Below, one piece after another: positions 1 through 7,211 of a DNA stretch of 15,256 bases (position 1 is the first letter of the stretch; each line of letters begins with the position of its first letter). The stretch covers positions 1-15,256 of the forward strand of contig CAYNJT010000074.1 in the NCBI GenBank assembly GCA_964397625.1, given 5' to 3'. The translations under genes and the position numbers were made by a program. This stretch comes from Leptolinea sp964397625. Its GTDB lineage: Bacteria > Chloroflexota > Anaerolineae > Anaerolineales > Anaerolineaceae. A model generated the notes under the pieces. That model had not been told where the DNA came from. It searched no databases and saw nothing but the letters and a program-made list of their open reading frames with translations.

Positions 1-962
1 CGCATCTGCAAATCCGCCGAAGGACGGATACGGGTGGTCTCGTCGATCGCCCAGGAAATATATTCCAGCTGGTTGATTTTCTCCTGATCCAGCGCCTCAC
101 CCGCCGTCAGCACGGCGTCAATCTCCGCCTGAACCCGACTCAACGTTTCGGGGTGCTGCAGCAGCAAAGTAACCAGCCAGGCGGCCTGCCCGGCGGTGGT
201 TTCGTGCCCGGCGAAGAGCAGCCCGGTGAAGATGCTGACGATGGTCGAGTCGTCCATGAAGCTGCCGTCCTTGAGAGGGGTCTGCAGCAGGGTGGTGATC
301 AGGTCATCGTAGCGGTCGGGGTGACGGCGGCGCGCATCGATCAACCCCTGGAACACATTGCGGATGGCGGCTTTCGCCCGGTCGCGGCGCTTGAACTTGG
401 GCAGCGGCCAGTGCGGCGGCAGGAGCGGGTCTAGGGAGCGGCTGATGTCGCCGTACAGCGCCCAGAACTCAGCGCCTAATTCACGCTCGTAATCGGGGCC
501 AATCAAAGCCCGCCCGGCCACAAACTGCGTCAGGCGCAGCATCTCGGCGGTCACGTCCATTTCACCGCTTTGGCCCAGGCCGTCCAGCCAGCGCTGCACT
601 TCAATGTTCATCGCCTGAACGTATTGGGTCATGCGTTCGCGCCGGAAGACTTCCTGCAGCACCGGGCGCTGGTTGTAGTAGGTCTCTTTATTGGCCGTAA
701 ACAGCACCTCACCAATCGAGGCCTTGAGAAAGGTGTATGCCTCCTGCATGTTGAGGCTGCGGTCGGTCTGCGTATAAACGATCTTATTGTATTCAGCTCC
801 GCTGACCACGGCGGCGTACTGCGGGCCGAGTTTGATGGTAAAAATGTCACCGTGTTCGGCATGTCCGCGCCGGAACAGATCCTCGCGGCTGCGCATCATT
901 TCCAGGGCATGGCCCAAAACGGGTAAACCGCCGGATACCAGCGGGGGAGTGGTTGGGTTCAT
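1..962 (-). CDS. Cytochrome P450 (partial, C-terminus beyond window edge)
   Basis: Heme-thiolate monooxygenase, cut by the left window edge; 320 residues are visible with no stop. Seen: a proline-containing N-terminal segment (GGLPVLGHAL, residues 11-20) followed by HGDIFTIKLG (37-46); the I-helix oxygen-activation motif AGHETT at 251-256; and the K-helix ExxR motif ETTR at 308-311. The heme-binding cysteine loop lies outside the window. Start ATG at 962 has a strong ribosome site (AAGGAG, 6 bases upstream). The N-terminal half (LNMQEAYTFL, TIKLG) resembles the CYP51-like bacterial P450s, but the AGHETT I-helix is generic, so the substrate cannot be assigned. No ferredoxin or reductase gene is visible beside it. 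The gene lies 209 bases downstream of the SDR gene on the same strand, which could mean co-transcription. Family assignment is secure; the subfamily is a guess. Confidence 0.93.
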   Translation of the reverse strand, partial: MNPTTPPLVSGGLPVLGHALEMMRSREDLFRRGHAEHGDIFTIKLGPQYAAVVSGAEYNKIVYTQTDRSLNMQEAYTFLKASIGEVLFTANKETYYNQRPVLQEVFRRERMTQYVQAMNIEVQRWLDGLGQSGEMDVTAEMLRLTQFVAGRALIGPDYERELGAEFWALYGDISRSLDPLLPPHWPLPKFKRRDRAKAAIRNVFQGLIDARRRHPDRYDDLITTLLQTPLKDGSFMDDSTIVSIFTGLLFAGHETTAGQAAWLVTLLLQHPETLSRVQAEIDAVLTAGEALDQEKINQLEYISWAIDETTRIRPSADLQM

Positions 963-1171
963 ATTGAGCTCCTTATGGTACCCATTATAGCCAGAATAAG
1001 TGCGGCTTCAATGTTTCTAGTAAAAAGTTTGATTGCGTCAGCTGCTGCCCAACCTGAGAGAGCCGAGAAGCAATTCCCGGCCGCGTTCATTAAGGTTGCG
1101 ATCCCCCCATTCCAGGCTGAAAGCAGCCGGTGCATGAGGAGCAACTGTCGGCATGATGGAAAGCCTGACGG

Positions 1172-1900
1172 TTAGCCCTTGGTACGCAGGGTGGAACGGC
1201 CGCCGTCAACGCCGATGATCTGCCCGGTGATCCAGTCTGCTTCCGAGGACAGCAGAAATGCGCTGAGTGCCGCCATATCCTCGGGTGTGCCCAGGCGTTC
1301 TAACGCGTGCAGTCCGGCAACCGCCGCAGCCATCGGTTCATTGGAGAGGATGCTCTTGGCCAGCGGGGTACGGGTAAGGGACGGCGCAATGGCATTCACG
1401 CGGATTTTCGGGGCCAATTCTGTCGCGAGTGACAGTGTCAACCCATCCACAGCTCCCTTTGCCATACCCATCGATGCATGAAATGTAAAGCCCTGCCGGG
1501 TGACCACGCTGGAGAACAATACAACCGAAGCGATCCCTGCGCTTTTTTTGAGCGCCGGCAAGGCTGCCTGAATGGCAAGTGCGGCGCCCATTGCATTGAC
1601 CCGGAAGTCGTTTAAAAAATCGGCCTCCGTGAGGCGCTGCAGGCTGCGTAAATTGATGGTACCCACCGCATAGACCAGACCATCCAATGATTCTCCGACA
1701 TCTTTCGCAGCGCGGGAAAACAAACTGCCTTCATTTACGTCACCCACTGTAAAATCGGCTCCACACTCCGCTGCTAGAGCAGATAACTTCTCCTCACTCC
1801 GTCCGACCAGGTGGAGATCATAGCCCCGTGTATGCAGAATACGGGCTATGGCTGAGCCAATCCCACCAGAACCACCATAGATGAGAACTTTGCGCGCCAT
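1172..1900 (-). CDS. Short-chain dehydrogenase/reductase family protein with atypical active site
   Basis: A 242-residue protein with the classical SDR Rossmann fold and length. Seen: glycine-rich nucleotide loop GGSGGIG (9-15); an acidic D54 in GDV after strand 3; VYAVG (76-80) in place of NNAG; N102 in VNAMG; active-site serines S130/S131; K148; and a C-terminal GQIIGVDGG (226-234). The YxxxK motif is altered: the aligned sequence is M144-G-M-A-K148, so the usual catalytic tyrosine is methionine while Lys and Ser are kept. The nucleotide reads atg at that codon, with H141 nearby. Start ATG has AAAGGA about 7 bases upstream. It may be a non-canonical reductase using another proton donor, or a binding/structural SDR. 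Substrate unknown. It precedes the P450 gene on the same strand, so joint oxidative metabolism of a lipid or terpenoid is possible but unproven. Confidence 0.93.
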   Translation of the reverse strand: MARKVLIYGGSGGIGSAIARILHTRGYDLHLVGRSEEKLSALAAECGADFTVGDVNEGSLFSRAAKDVGESLDGLVYAVGTINLRSLQRLTEADFLNDFRVNAMGAALAIQAALPALKKSAGIASVVLFSSVVTRQGFTFHASMGMAKGAVDGLTLSLATELAPKIRVNAIAPSLTRTPLAKSILSNEPMAAAVAGLHALERLGTPEDMAALSAFLLSSEADWITGQIIGVDGGRSTLRTKG

Positions 1901-2080
1901 AGGATATCCTTTCCCTTTAATCGGACAAATGACTGCACCAAAGGTCTGTGAAGATGGATTGTGCTTTTTAAAGCATACACTACCAGCCAGCTGGCCGCAA
2001 GTACGATAGGTATCCTCCAGCAGGGGATAAACGCCGGAAGCTCACAGCAAACCGCGAATCACATCATCCCCACAATCCTC

Positions 2081-3148
2081 CTACTCCGCACCCTTCCACA
2101 CCGGATCGCGCAGCAGCAGCAGAACCACCACAGCCCCCAGCGCCAACACCGGGAAACCCGCCCCAAAAGAGAGCAGATTGTCCTTAGGAGCCACCACGGC
2201 CATGAAAAAGAAGCTCAGCGCCTGGTTGTTCAGCGCGTGCAGGTAGGCCGCCGTCCACACCCCCTGCGACTTGAAAACGCTGTGCGCAAAGAAATAGGCG
2301 AAGACAATACCCAGCGCCACCATCGCCAGCGACCCCAGTACTGGATGCCCGGGGAAGTTGTACCCCATCCAGATGATCGGCCAATGCCACACGCCCCAGA
2401 TCACGCCCAGCAGAAAGACGCCGCGGACGCGGCCGAGCTGGATCAATTCCGTTTGCAGATAACCACGCCAGCCGTACTCTTCTCCAAAGGCGATGATCAA
2501 CCCCAGGAACGGGCCGATCACCACGGTGTTGAGCGCCATGATAGGCAGCAAAGCCGCGGCAGGCAGGTTCGCCGCCGCCATTTGCGGGAAGGCAGCGGCC
2601 AGGTCCACGACCTCTCCCAGCCCAAACACGTAGTTGAGCAGGGTCTGGAAACCGTAATAGGCAACCAGCCCCAGCCCGTACAAAGCCCAGATACGGGCCT
2701 TGCCCCCCGCCATGCCTGCGCTGGAGAAAGTGTCTTTCCCACCCACCAGACGGAGAACAATCAGCAGAACCAGGCCGAGCACGCTGGGGATCAGCAGCAG
2801 CGAGCTGAAAGTTGCCGTCTTATCCGGCTGGGCTAACGCCGCAATAGCGCCCAGCAGGTAGAAAAAGGTGAGCGCGAAGTAGTAATAGACGAACCAGCGG
2901 GATGCGCTGCGGTGGGTACGGTAATACATGGGGCTTTCTTTGAAGAAAAAAACGCCCAGGAACATCGCCGAGAAGGCCGGCAAGAGCATCTGGAATTGCA
3001 GCATCAGCATGGTAGCCGGGTTGTTCAACCCGCCGTTCAGATACAAAACCAGGTCCACCAGCCAGGACAATCCGAAGGCCAACCCCAGGAACCAGGCCAC
3101 ATGCGTCCAGTTGGGTTTTGCTGCAAAGGGAGTAGATTGCTGCATCAT
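2081..3148 (-). CDS. CPBP-family intramembrane glutamic endopeptidase (CAAX/Abi type)
   Basis: Polytopic membrane protein of about 355 residues, most of it hydrophobic helices. From the chosen start it carries all CPBP motifs: EEYGWRG with the glutamate pair at E223-E224 and Arg at 229; GVWHW with His at 255; and HALNN with His at 304 and Asn at 307-308. In this family the glutamates and histidines form a metal-independent protease active site in the membrane; members process prenylated proteins, bacteriocins or anti-sigma factors. The open frame extends to 3235, but tandem ATGs at 3148 and 3145 directly follow GAGGA, whereas the upstream codons have no ribosome site, so I place the start here. 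It sits alone between the SDR gene and a terminator, with no bacteriocin precursor visible nearby. Substrate unknown. Confidence 0.9.
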   Translation of the reverse strand: MMQQSTPFAAKPNWTHVAWFLGLAFGLSWLVDLVLYLNGGLNNPATMLMLQFQMLLPAFSAMFLGVFFFKESPMYYRTHRSASRWFVYYYFALTFFYLLGAIAALAQPDKTATFSSLLLIPSVLGLVLLIVLRLVGGKDTFSSAGMAGGKARIWALYGLGLVAYYGFQTLLNYVFGLGEVVDLAAAFPQMAAANLPAAALLPIMALNTVVIGPFLGLIIAFGEEYGWRGYLQTELIQLGRVRGVFLLGVIWGVWHWPIIWMGYNFPGHPVLGSLAMVALGIVFAYFFAHSVFKSQGVWTAAYLHALNNQALSFFFMAVVAPKDNLLSFGAGFPVLALGAVVVLLLLRDPVWKGAE

Positions 3149-3360
3149 GGGTTCCTCGCCTATTTTAGGCGCTAATGGTGCAAGACGAGCACCGGAAAAC
3201 TCAGAAATATTATACAAGGAGATCCCAATCAGCACAGCTGTGCGGGCGGCACAACATGAGCTGGTCAGATCGCAGCCATTGGGTTCATCACTCTGCTATG
3301 AAATGACGTTGGGCCTTCGAATCATCTTATGCCAGGATCCTGCTGACCTCTTAAATAAAA

Positions 3361-3396
3361 GCAGAGCGGCCTTTCGATTATTCGAAGCCGCTCTGC
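3361..3396 (-). terminator. Rho-independent terminator of the arsR-TauE/SafE unit
   Basis: Perfect 10-bp arms GCAGAGCGGC (3361-3370) and GCCGCTCTGC (3387-3396), extended after a two-base bulge by TTCGA/TCGAA around a TTAT loop. On the minus strand the hairpin is followed by TTTTATTTAA. It begins 6 bases after the stop of the TauE/SafE gene ending at 3403. This is strong evidence that transcription of the arsR-TauE/SafE unit stops here and that the CPBP gene is separate. Confidence 0.88.
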
Positions 3397-3402
3397 CTTT
3401 GA

Positions 3403-4308
3403 TTACCAGATTTTTATCCCAAAAAACGCAGTAATGAACTTTACAGATACATAGAGGAAGTAAATCCCAAAGATCAGTTTGAGCGTAGTAGGTTTGAAAC
3501 GTTTGATTACTGCTGCGCCTACTTGTGCACCGATCACAGTTCCAGCGGCTAGCAACAACCCGGCAGCCATATCCACAAAGCCACCGGCAAGTTTTATTCC
3601 TCCACCAACAACCGCCAGCGGGATCATTGTCGCCAGAGAAGTTCCCATCGTGATATATACCGGCGCACCAAAGAGGTAGATCAGCCCAGGCACAAGAGCA
3701 TAACCGCCGCCAAGCCCAGCGATACCTGTTGCTAAACCAACCAGCACACCAAATACGCTTAACCCGCCGGCTGGTGCTACGATCTTATTGCCTTCTTTCT
3801 GGGGTAATCCGGCGTGCCGAATCCCTTCCCAGATCATTCTTAGGGCTGGCCATAGGAATAATAGACCGAGGATCAAACCCAGCAAAGTGGATTTGTCAGA
3901 AAGGAATGTAAATAACCACGATCCAATGATCACCCCTACAATGCCCATGCCCCCCAGCCATGCCACGGCCCGTTTATCAAGGTTGTGTCTCACAAGATGT
4001 CCATATCCACCAGAAATCGCCGTGAATATGACAGCGAACAAGGTTGTGCCTACAGCAATCGGAGCAGGATAGCCCAGCCAGAAGTGCAAAACCGGCAGCA
4101 TCACACTGCAGCCGCCAGTACCGATAATCCCTCCCAACACCCCGGCAAGAAAACCAACCAGGATCAAAACCAACAAGCGACCGGCAGTTAATTCAGGTAC
4201 TCCAACCGGTGCAGTGTTTTGTCCAAGAACAGAATACAGTACAGCCACCAAAGCAATGATCAGCAATATCACCGCAGTGGGTATCTGAGTCTTCAACCAA
4301 CTTTTCAT
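3403..4308 (-). CDS. Sulfite exporter TauE/SafE family membrane transporter
   Basis: A 301-residue protein with about 8-9 hydrophobic helices and two homologous halves, each with the glycine-rich family signature: AGVLGGIIGTGG in the first half and TGIAGLGGGYALVPG in the second. It has an N-terminal helix preceding the first repeat and a soluble central linker (RHAGLPQKEG). TauE/SafE proteins export small anions such as sulfite, sulfoacetate or thiosulfate; the substrate here is unproven. Start ATG follows a consensus AGGAGG at 5 bases. Its only upstream partner is the ArsR repressor ending at 4434, 125 bases away, and a terminator follows, so a two-gene unit under metalloid-type control is likely. 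That context suggests export of an arsenic or thiol-metalloid species or of a sulfur oxyanion (inference). It differs clearly from the second TauE/SafE protein at 11660-12415. Confidence 0.92.
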   Translation of the reverse strand: MKSWLKTQIPTAVILLIIALVAVLYSVLGQNTAPVGVPELTAGRLLVLILVGFLAGVLGGIIGTGGCSVMLPVLHFWLGYPAPIAVGTTLFAVIFTAISGGYGHLVRHNLDKRAVAWLGGMGIVGVIIGSWLFTFLSDKSTLLGLILGLLFLWPALRMIWEGIRHAGLPQKEGNKIVAPAGGLSVFGVLVGLATGIAGLGGGYALVPGLIYLFGAPVYITMGTSLATMIPLAVVGGGIKLAGGFVDMAAGLLLAAGTVIGAQVGAAVIKRFKPTTLKLIFGIYFLYVSVKFITAFFGIKIW

Positions 4309-4433
4309 TTTAGCCTCCTATGATGATTTTTTATGGTCAGAAACTGAACAAGAAATCAAACAGAGGCGGTGATAGATCCACACAAGGGGGAAGCTTGCAT
4401 TTGCTTAAGCACACGCAAGGTTTGCGCAAGCGC

Positions 4434-4775
4434 TTAATCTTCATAATCATTCTCTGAAGAAACAAGAATTGCGTTCGTCGACAGCCAGCTTTTCTTCATG
4501 TATTCCAGGCAATGCTTCAGTTTGTCTGACGATATATAATAGAGCCGTTTTTTACTATCATGTTGAGAATCGACTAAACCGATGTGCCGCAGAAGCATGA
4601 GGTGCTGAGAAATACAAGGCTGCCTTTGATGAAGGGCTTCCGCTAATTCACAAACACAACAAGGCTCTTCGAGAAGATGAAACAAAATCTTCAGGCGAAG
4701 AGGATTTCCAATTAATCTCAGAAATCCTGCAAGATCGGATAAATCGTCAAAAAGCGGCTCATCGGATAGCATCAT
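4434..4775 (-). CDS. ArsR/SmtB-family metalloregulatory repressor
   Basis: Winged-helix dimeric repressor of about 113 residues. Seen: NPLRLKILFHLL (24-35), then a cysteine cluster EEPCCVCEL with C39, C40 and C42 in the helix equivalent to the classical ELCVCDL arsenic site; the recognition helix RQPCISQHLMLLR (51-63) with an extra C54; and the wing KKRLYYIS. In this family, binding of As(III), Sb(III) or a soft metal to such cysteines releases the operator. The open frame continues to a TTG at 4799, but tandem ATGs at 4775 and 4772 are more credible; I chose 4775, with a weak GAG upstream. A palindromic operator overlaps the probable promoter just upstream, so autoregulation is expected. It probably controls the downstream TauE/SafE gene. 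Confidence 0.9.
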   Translation of the reverse strand: MMLSDEPLFDDLSDLAGFLRLIGNPLRLKILFHLLEEPCCVCELAEALHQRQPCISQHLMLLRHIGLVDSQHDSKKRLYYISSDKLKHCLEYMKKSWLSTNAILVSSENDYED

Positions 4776-4805
4776 TATTCTCACAAAAATCACATTCAAA
4801 AATTA

Positions 4806-4822
4806 GTATATTCTGAATATAC
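4806..4822. promoter_or_regulatory. Palindromic ArsR-type operator
   Basis: Perfect inverted repeat GTATATTC-T-GAATATAC, 8-bp arms around one base. It spans the predicted -10 and start region of the arsR promoter. AT-rich ATATTC/GAATAT half-sites are typical of ArsR/SmtB operators. The same half-site recurs upstream of the permease at 14376 and of the second arsR at 15147. Confidence 0.72.
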
Positions 4823-4844
4823 ACCCATTTTGTAAATTGTACAA
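4816..4844 (-). promoter_or_regulatory. Probable sigma70-type promoter of arsR (ending 4434)
   Basis: On the minus strand, TTGTAC (4839-4844) and TATATT (4816-4821) are separated by 17 bases. The predicted start near 4809 falls inside the palindrome at 4806-4822, so repressor binding would block polymerase. A further near-symmetric element, ATTGTACAAT (4836-4845), lies over the -35. The match is reasonable but not unique in this AT-rich stretch. Confidence 0.5.
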
Positions 4845-4898
4845 TATTACAAACAAAGCCATCAGGAACAAAACCTGACCGCTTTTGCTGCATAATAA

Positions 4899-4934
4899 AG
4901 GAATGGGCCCTGCTATACCAGCAGACCCATTCCT
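4899..4934 (-). terminator. Rho-independent terminator after arsC
   Basis: Arms AGGAATGGG (4899-4907) and CCCATTCCT (4926-4934) are perfect. They continue after a small internal loop with CTGCT (4910-4914) and AGCAG (4920-4924) around an ATACC loop. On the minus strand it is followed by the T-rich TTTATTATG. It lies 40 bases after the arsC stop and separates the long operon from the arsR-TauE/SafE unit. Confidence 0.8.
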
Positions 4935-4974
4935 CAACTACAAAATCAGTATTTCAAATACAGCAGTTCAAGGT

Positions 4975-5397
4975 TTACAGATCTTTTAATAGAAATGACA
5001 CCCTACGAAAAATATCATCTCGAACTGAACGAAATACTTTCAGAACTTCTTCCTCGGTTCCTTCAGCTTTGGCCGGGTCAGGAAAACCTAAATGAACCCT
5101 TTTGCCTTTTCCCAACCACACCGGGCAGTTTTCAGCAGCATCATCACAAACGGTGACCACCAGATCAAAACCAATCTCTCGGAATTGATCGGTTGACTTG
5201 GATGATCCATGATGCTCAATACCGATTTCGTGTAATGCTTTGATCGCGTTGGGGTGAACATAGCCAGCCGGCTGCGTGCCGGCGCTGAACGCCTGCCACA
5301 TTTCACCCAACTTCGCGTTTACAATCGCCTCAGCCATTTGGGATCGGCAAGAATTGCCAGTGCATAAAAATAGAACTTTTCTTTTTGGATTATTCAT
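4975..5397 (-). CDS. arsC: Arsenate reductase, thioredoxin-coupled (low-molecular-weight phosphatase fold)
   Basis: A 140-residue cytoplasmic enzyme reducing arsenate to arsenite. Seen: the phosphate-binding loop CTGNSCR at 12-18 (nucleophile C12, Arg 18) and the redox pair C84 and C91 in VVTVCDDAAENCP, equivalent to the Cys82/Cys89 relay of plasmid pI258 ArsC. GFPDPA carries the general-acid Asp. The three-cysteine relay marks the thioredoxin-dependent class, not the glutaredoxin-dependent class. That fits the three thioredoxins and the CcdA encoded upstream in the same run. Start ATG is 9 bases after the XdhC stop with no strong ribosome site, suggesting coupled translation. It is the last gene before the terminator. 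No ArsB or Acr3 gene adjoins it. Confidence 0.95.
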   Translation of the reverse strand: MNNPKRKVLFLCTGNSCRSQMAEAIVNAKLGEMWQAFSAGTQPAGYVHPNAIKALHEIGIEHHGSSKSTDQFREIGFDLVVTVCDDAAENCPVWLGKGKRVHLGFPDPAKAEGTEEEVLKVFRSVRDDIFRRVSFLLKDL

Positions 5398-5406
5398 ATC
5401 TATATT

Positions 5407-6174
5407 CTATCCAATTCGCCTGGTTTTTACCAGCCGCTCTTGGATCCCTTTTTTCTGCCTGCAGGCGATAATTTCTGCCAGGATGGCAACCGCGATTTCC
5501 TGCGGGCTGGTTCCTCCCAGATCCAGCCCAATGGGAGCATAGACCCGTTCCAACTCGTTTTCGGTAAGTCCATCCGCCTTTAGATGATCTAAAATGGTTC
5601 TACATTTGGCTAAGCTGCCGATCATACCAATATAAGGCGCTGGAGTTTTCATCGCAATGCGAAGGGCAGCCTCATCTGAGATATGGTCTGTGGTCATTAA
5701 GACCACATAACTATCCTCTGTCAGCGCAACCTGCTCCAATTCAGGAACCTGATCTTCACCCGCGGTCACATCTACCACGATCACTTCAAAGCCCGCCGCC
5801 TCCCCCATGACTTTTAGCGGACGACCGATGTGCCCTCCGCCCACAATTACCAGCCGCGGGCTGGGAAAGTAAGCCTGGACGAAAACCGTCACCTCCCCGC
5901 CGCACAGGGTACCAATGGAATCCGGACCCTCTTCTCTTAGCGCAAGATGATGCAATCCAGGCGCTTTTGTTTCTAGCGCTTGTCCAGCAATCTTGATAAT
6001 TTCAGATTCTAGTTTGCCACCCCCTACTGTCCCCACGGTCCTTCCATCCAGCAGCATCACCAGCTGCGCGCCGACTTTTGCTGGCGAAGCGCCTTTTATG
6101 TCCACAATCGTCGTCAGTACAGCTGGATGCTTATTGTCAATAGCTTGAGCTAAGGCTTGAATAACATCTGACAT
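5407..6174 (-). CDS. XdhC/CoxI family protein (molybdenum cofactor-related)
   Basis: About 255 residues with two parts. The N-terminal XdhC_CoxI domain includes GAQLVMLLDG, VGGGKLESEI and TLCGGE with C91. The C-terminal Rossmann domain includes VIVGGGHIG at about 109-117, TTDHISDEA, IGMIGS and the ending GGTSPQEIAVAILAEI. XdhC proteins bind and help sulfurate molybdenum cofactor for xanthine dehydrogenase or CO dehydrogenase-like enzymes. No molybdenum hydroxylase is encoded here, so the protein is an orphan in this window. The frame opens at 6255, but ATG at 6174 is preceded by AAGGAAGGA and leaves a 19-base gap from the thioredoxin gene, so I use it. It lies between thioredoxin and arsC genes, and its thiol and sulfur-transfer chemistry may matter to that pathway (inference). 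Confidence 0.9.
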   Translation of the reverse strand: MSDVIQALAQAIDNKHPAVLTTIVDIKGASPAKVGAQLVMLLDGRTVGTVGGGKLESEIIKIAGQALETKAPGLHHLALREEGPDSIGTLCGGEVTVFVQAYFPSPRLVIVGGGHIGRPLKVMGEAAGFEVIVVDVTAGEDQVPELEQVALTEDSYVVLMTTDHISDEAALRIAMKTPAPYIGMIGSLAKCRTILDHLKADGLTENELERVYAPIGLDLGGTSPQEIAVAILAEIIACRQKKGIQERLVKTRRIG

Positions 6175-6193
6175 AGGATCCTTCCTTGAGGCT

Positions 6194-6766
6194 TCATGGT
6201 TGATCGGGCCACGGCCACATACGCGCTTCTTGACTGTTCGGATATCGTTCAACAATCTCGGTCATAGCACCCCGAAATGCGCTTTTCTCTTTTCCCAGTA
6301 AATATTCAGCCATTCCACGGGTGAATAACAATGTTGCGGCTCTTGGGTGATCCGGGAATAATGCTAAGCCGTTTTCCATCAAGTCAATGACATCGTAGTA
6401 TTTCCCACGCGGCAAATCCAGAGCAGCCTTTCCCAGACGCAGCAGGATTCGGAAATCTTCTGGGGTGAGGTAACCATTGTGGTGATATTGAATATTGCCG
6501 CGAGTATCCAGAAAATAGAAAGAAGGTGTCCAATAAGCGGAATATTGCGACCGAACGGCTCGGTCTTTGAAGATATCTGCCCGAACCGGGACAAACCAGG
6601 TGAACAACTCTTTTTGAACTTCTGGGTCGGAATAGGTACTTGCGTACAATTTCTTGCAGCCAGCACACTCATCCCGGTGGAATTGAAGCAAGGTTCCCTT
6701 GCCTAGCTGCCTGGCCTGGGCAATTGCCTGAGGCACATCAAACAACCACTGACCTTCAGTTTCCAT
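6194..6766 (-). CDS. Thioredoxin-fold protein with C-terminal helical tail
   Basis: A 190-residue protein without a signal peptide, so probably cytoplasmic. Residues 1-115 look like a thioredoxin fold with active site C34-A-G-C37 (DECAGCKKL) and a cis-proline at P81 (WTPSFYFLD). Residues 118-185 form a helical TPR-like tail (DVIDLMENGL, FPDHPRAATLLFTRGMAEY). The pattern is that of thioredoxin-like proteins that reduce partners, here plausibly ArsC. Start ATG overlaps the preceding gene by 11 bases and has GAGGTG about 5 bases upstream, indicating coupled translation. The helical tail is not found in ordinary thioredoxins and may bind a partner. The exact function is not known. Confidence 0.85.
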   Translation of the reverse strand: METEGQWLFDVPQAIAQARQLGKGTLLQFHRDECAGCKKLYASTYSDPEVQKELFTWFVPVRADIFKDRAVRSQYSAYWTPSFYFLDTRGNIQYHHNGYLTPEDFRILLRLGKAALDLPRGKYYDVIDLMENGLALFPDHPRAATLLFTRGMAEYLLGKEKSAFRGAMTEIVERYPNSQEARMWPWPDQP

Positions 6767-7211
6767 TTTTCACCTCTTCCATCACCCGTTGAAAAGCGTC
6801 CAGGTCCAATGGGGCAGTATCTAAAACCGTATCCTGTTGCTTAAAAAGGATTTTACCTTCTGAATCAATCAGAAGCAGCGCCGGCGCCCGAATGATATCA
6901 AATTGCTTACCCAGGTCCGGCCGACGATCCAGATCAATTGGGATGATTGGAATACCGCGGCGATCTTCGTCAGACCATTCGGCAATTTGTTTTTCGGCAG
7001 CTTTGTACACCATCATTTCACACTCACAGCCTTTATGCCGGTTGAAAAACACAAGGACAGGCGCATTTGTCAAATCAAGAGGCTTTTTCGGTATAAACCA
7101 GCCTTCATCAACCGCCTTATCAATCATAATCCAGGTAATGGCAAGAACCACAAAGAAAACCGCCATCATCCGGAAAACTTTTGGAGAAGTAAGGCCGTTC
7201 ACGCAATCCAT
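6756..7211 (-). CDS. Membrane-anchored thioredoxin-like protein with CxC motif
   Basis: About 151 residues. One N-terminal membrane segment (MMAVFFVVLAITWIMI, 15-30) is followed by a thioredoxin-like domain, VLVFFNRHKGCECEMMVY, with C62-E-C64 where a CxxC would be expected, and a putative cis-proline at P110 (IRAPALLLID). The domain probably faces the extracytoplasmic side, given the anchor. It lies directly after the CcdA gene, which supplies electrons across the membrane, so it may be the CcdA acceptor. The frame extends to 7265; I chose ATG at 7211, which overlaps the ccdA stop by 13 bases and fits coupled translation, although its ribosome site is weak. The CxC spacing is unusual and resembles metal-binding or isomerase-type thiol pairs more than reductases. 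Confidence 0.8.
   Translation of the reverse strand: MDCVNGLTSPKVFRMMAVFFVVLAITWIMIDKAVDEGWFIPKKPLDLTNAPVLVFFNRHKGCECEMMVYKAAEKQIAEWSDEDRRGIPIIPIDLDRRPDLGKQFDIIRAPALLLIDSEGKILFKQQDTVLDTAPLDLDAFQRVMEEVKNGN

Noticed and set aside
153..434. Plus-strand open frame opposite the P450 gene
   Set aside because: It lies wholly opposite the coding P450 frame, whose I-helix and ExxR motifs are intact, and has no ribosome site.
959..1144. 61-codon minus-strand frame between the SDR and P450 genes
   Set aside because: No ribosome site, no recognisable domain, and it overlaps the P450 start. The 963-1171 stretch otherwise shows nothing I can support.
1962..1975. Small palindrome TGCTTT-TT-AAAGCA in the CPBP-SDR gap
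   Set aside because: Only 6-bp arms in an AT-rich stretch. It is too weak to call a terminator, and nothing else in 1901-2080 supports a feature.
1961..2836. Long plus-strand open frame of 291 codons opposite the CPBP gene
   Set aside because: Its translation is rich in Gln, His and Arg, the typical mirror of a Leu/Val-rich membrane protein. It matches no family I recognise, while the opposite strand carries all CPBP motifs.
2928..3434. 168-codon plus-strand frame across the CPBP start, the gap and the terminator
   Set aside because: It runs through a strong minus-strand terminator and opposite two well-supported genes, and its translation has no family features.
4776..4799. TTG start at 4799 for the first ArsR
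   Set aside because: It lies only about 10 bases after the predicted transcription start, and the extra residues do not resemble the family; tandem ATGs at 4775/4772 fit better.
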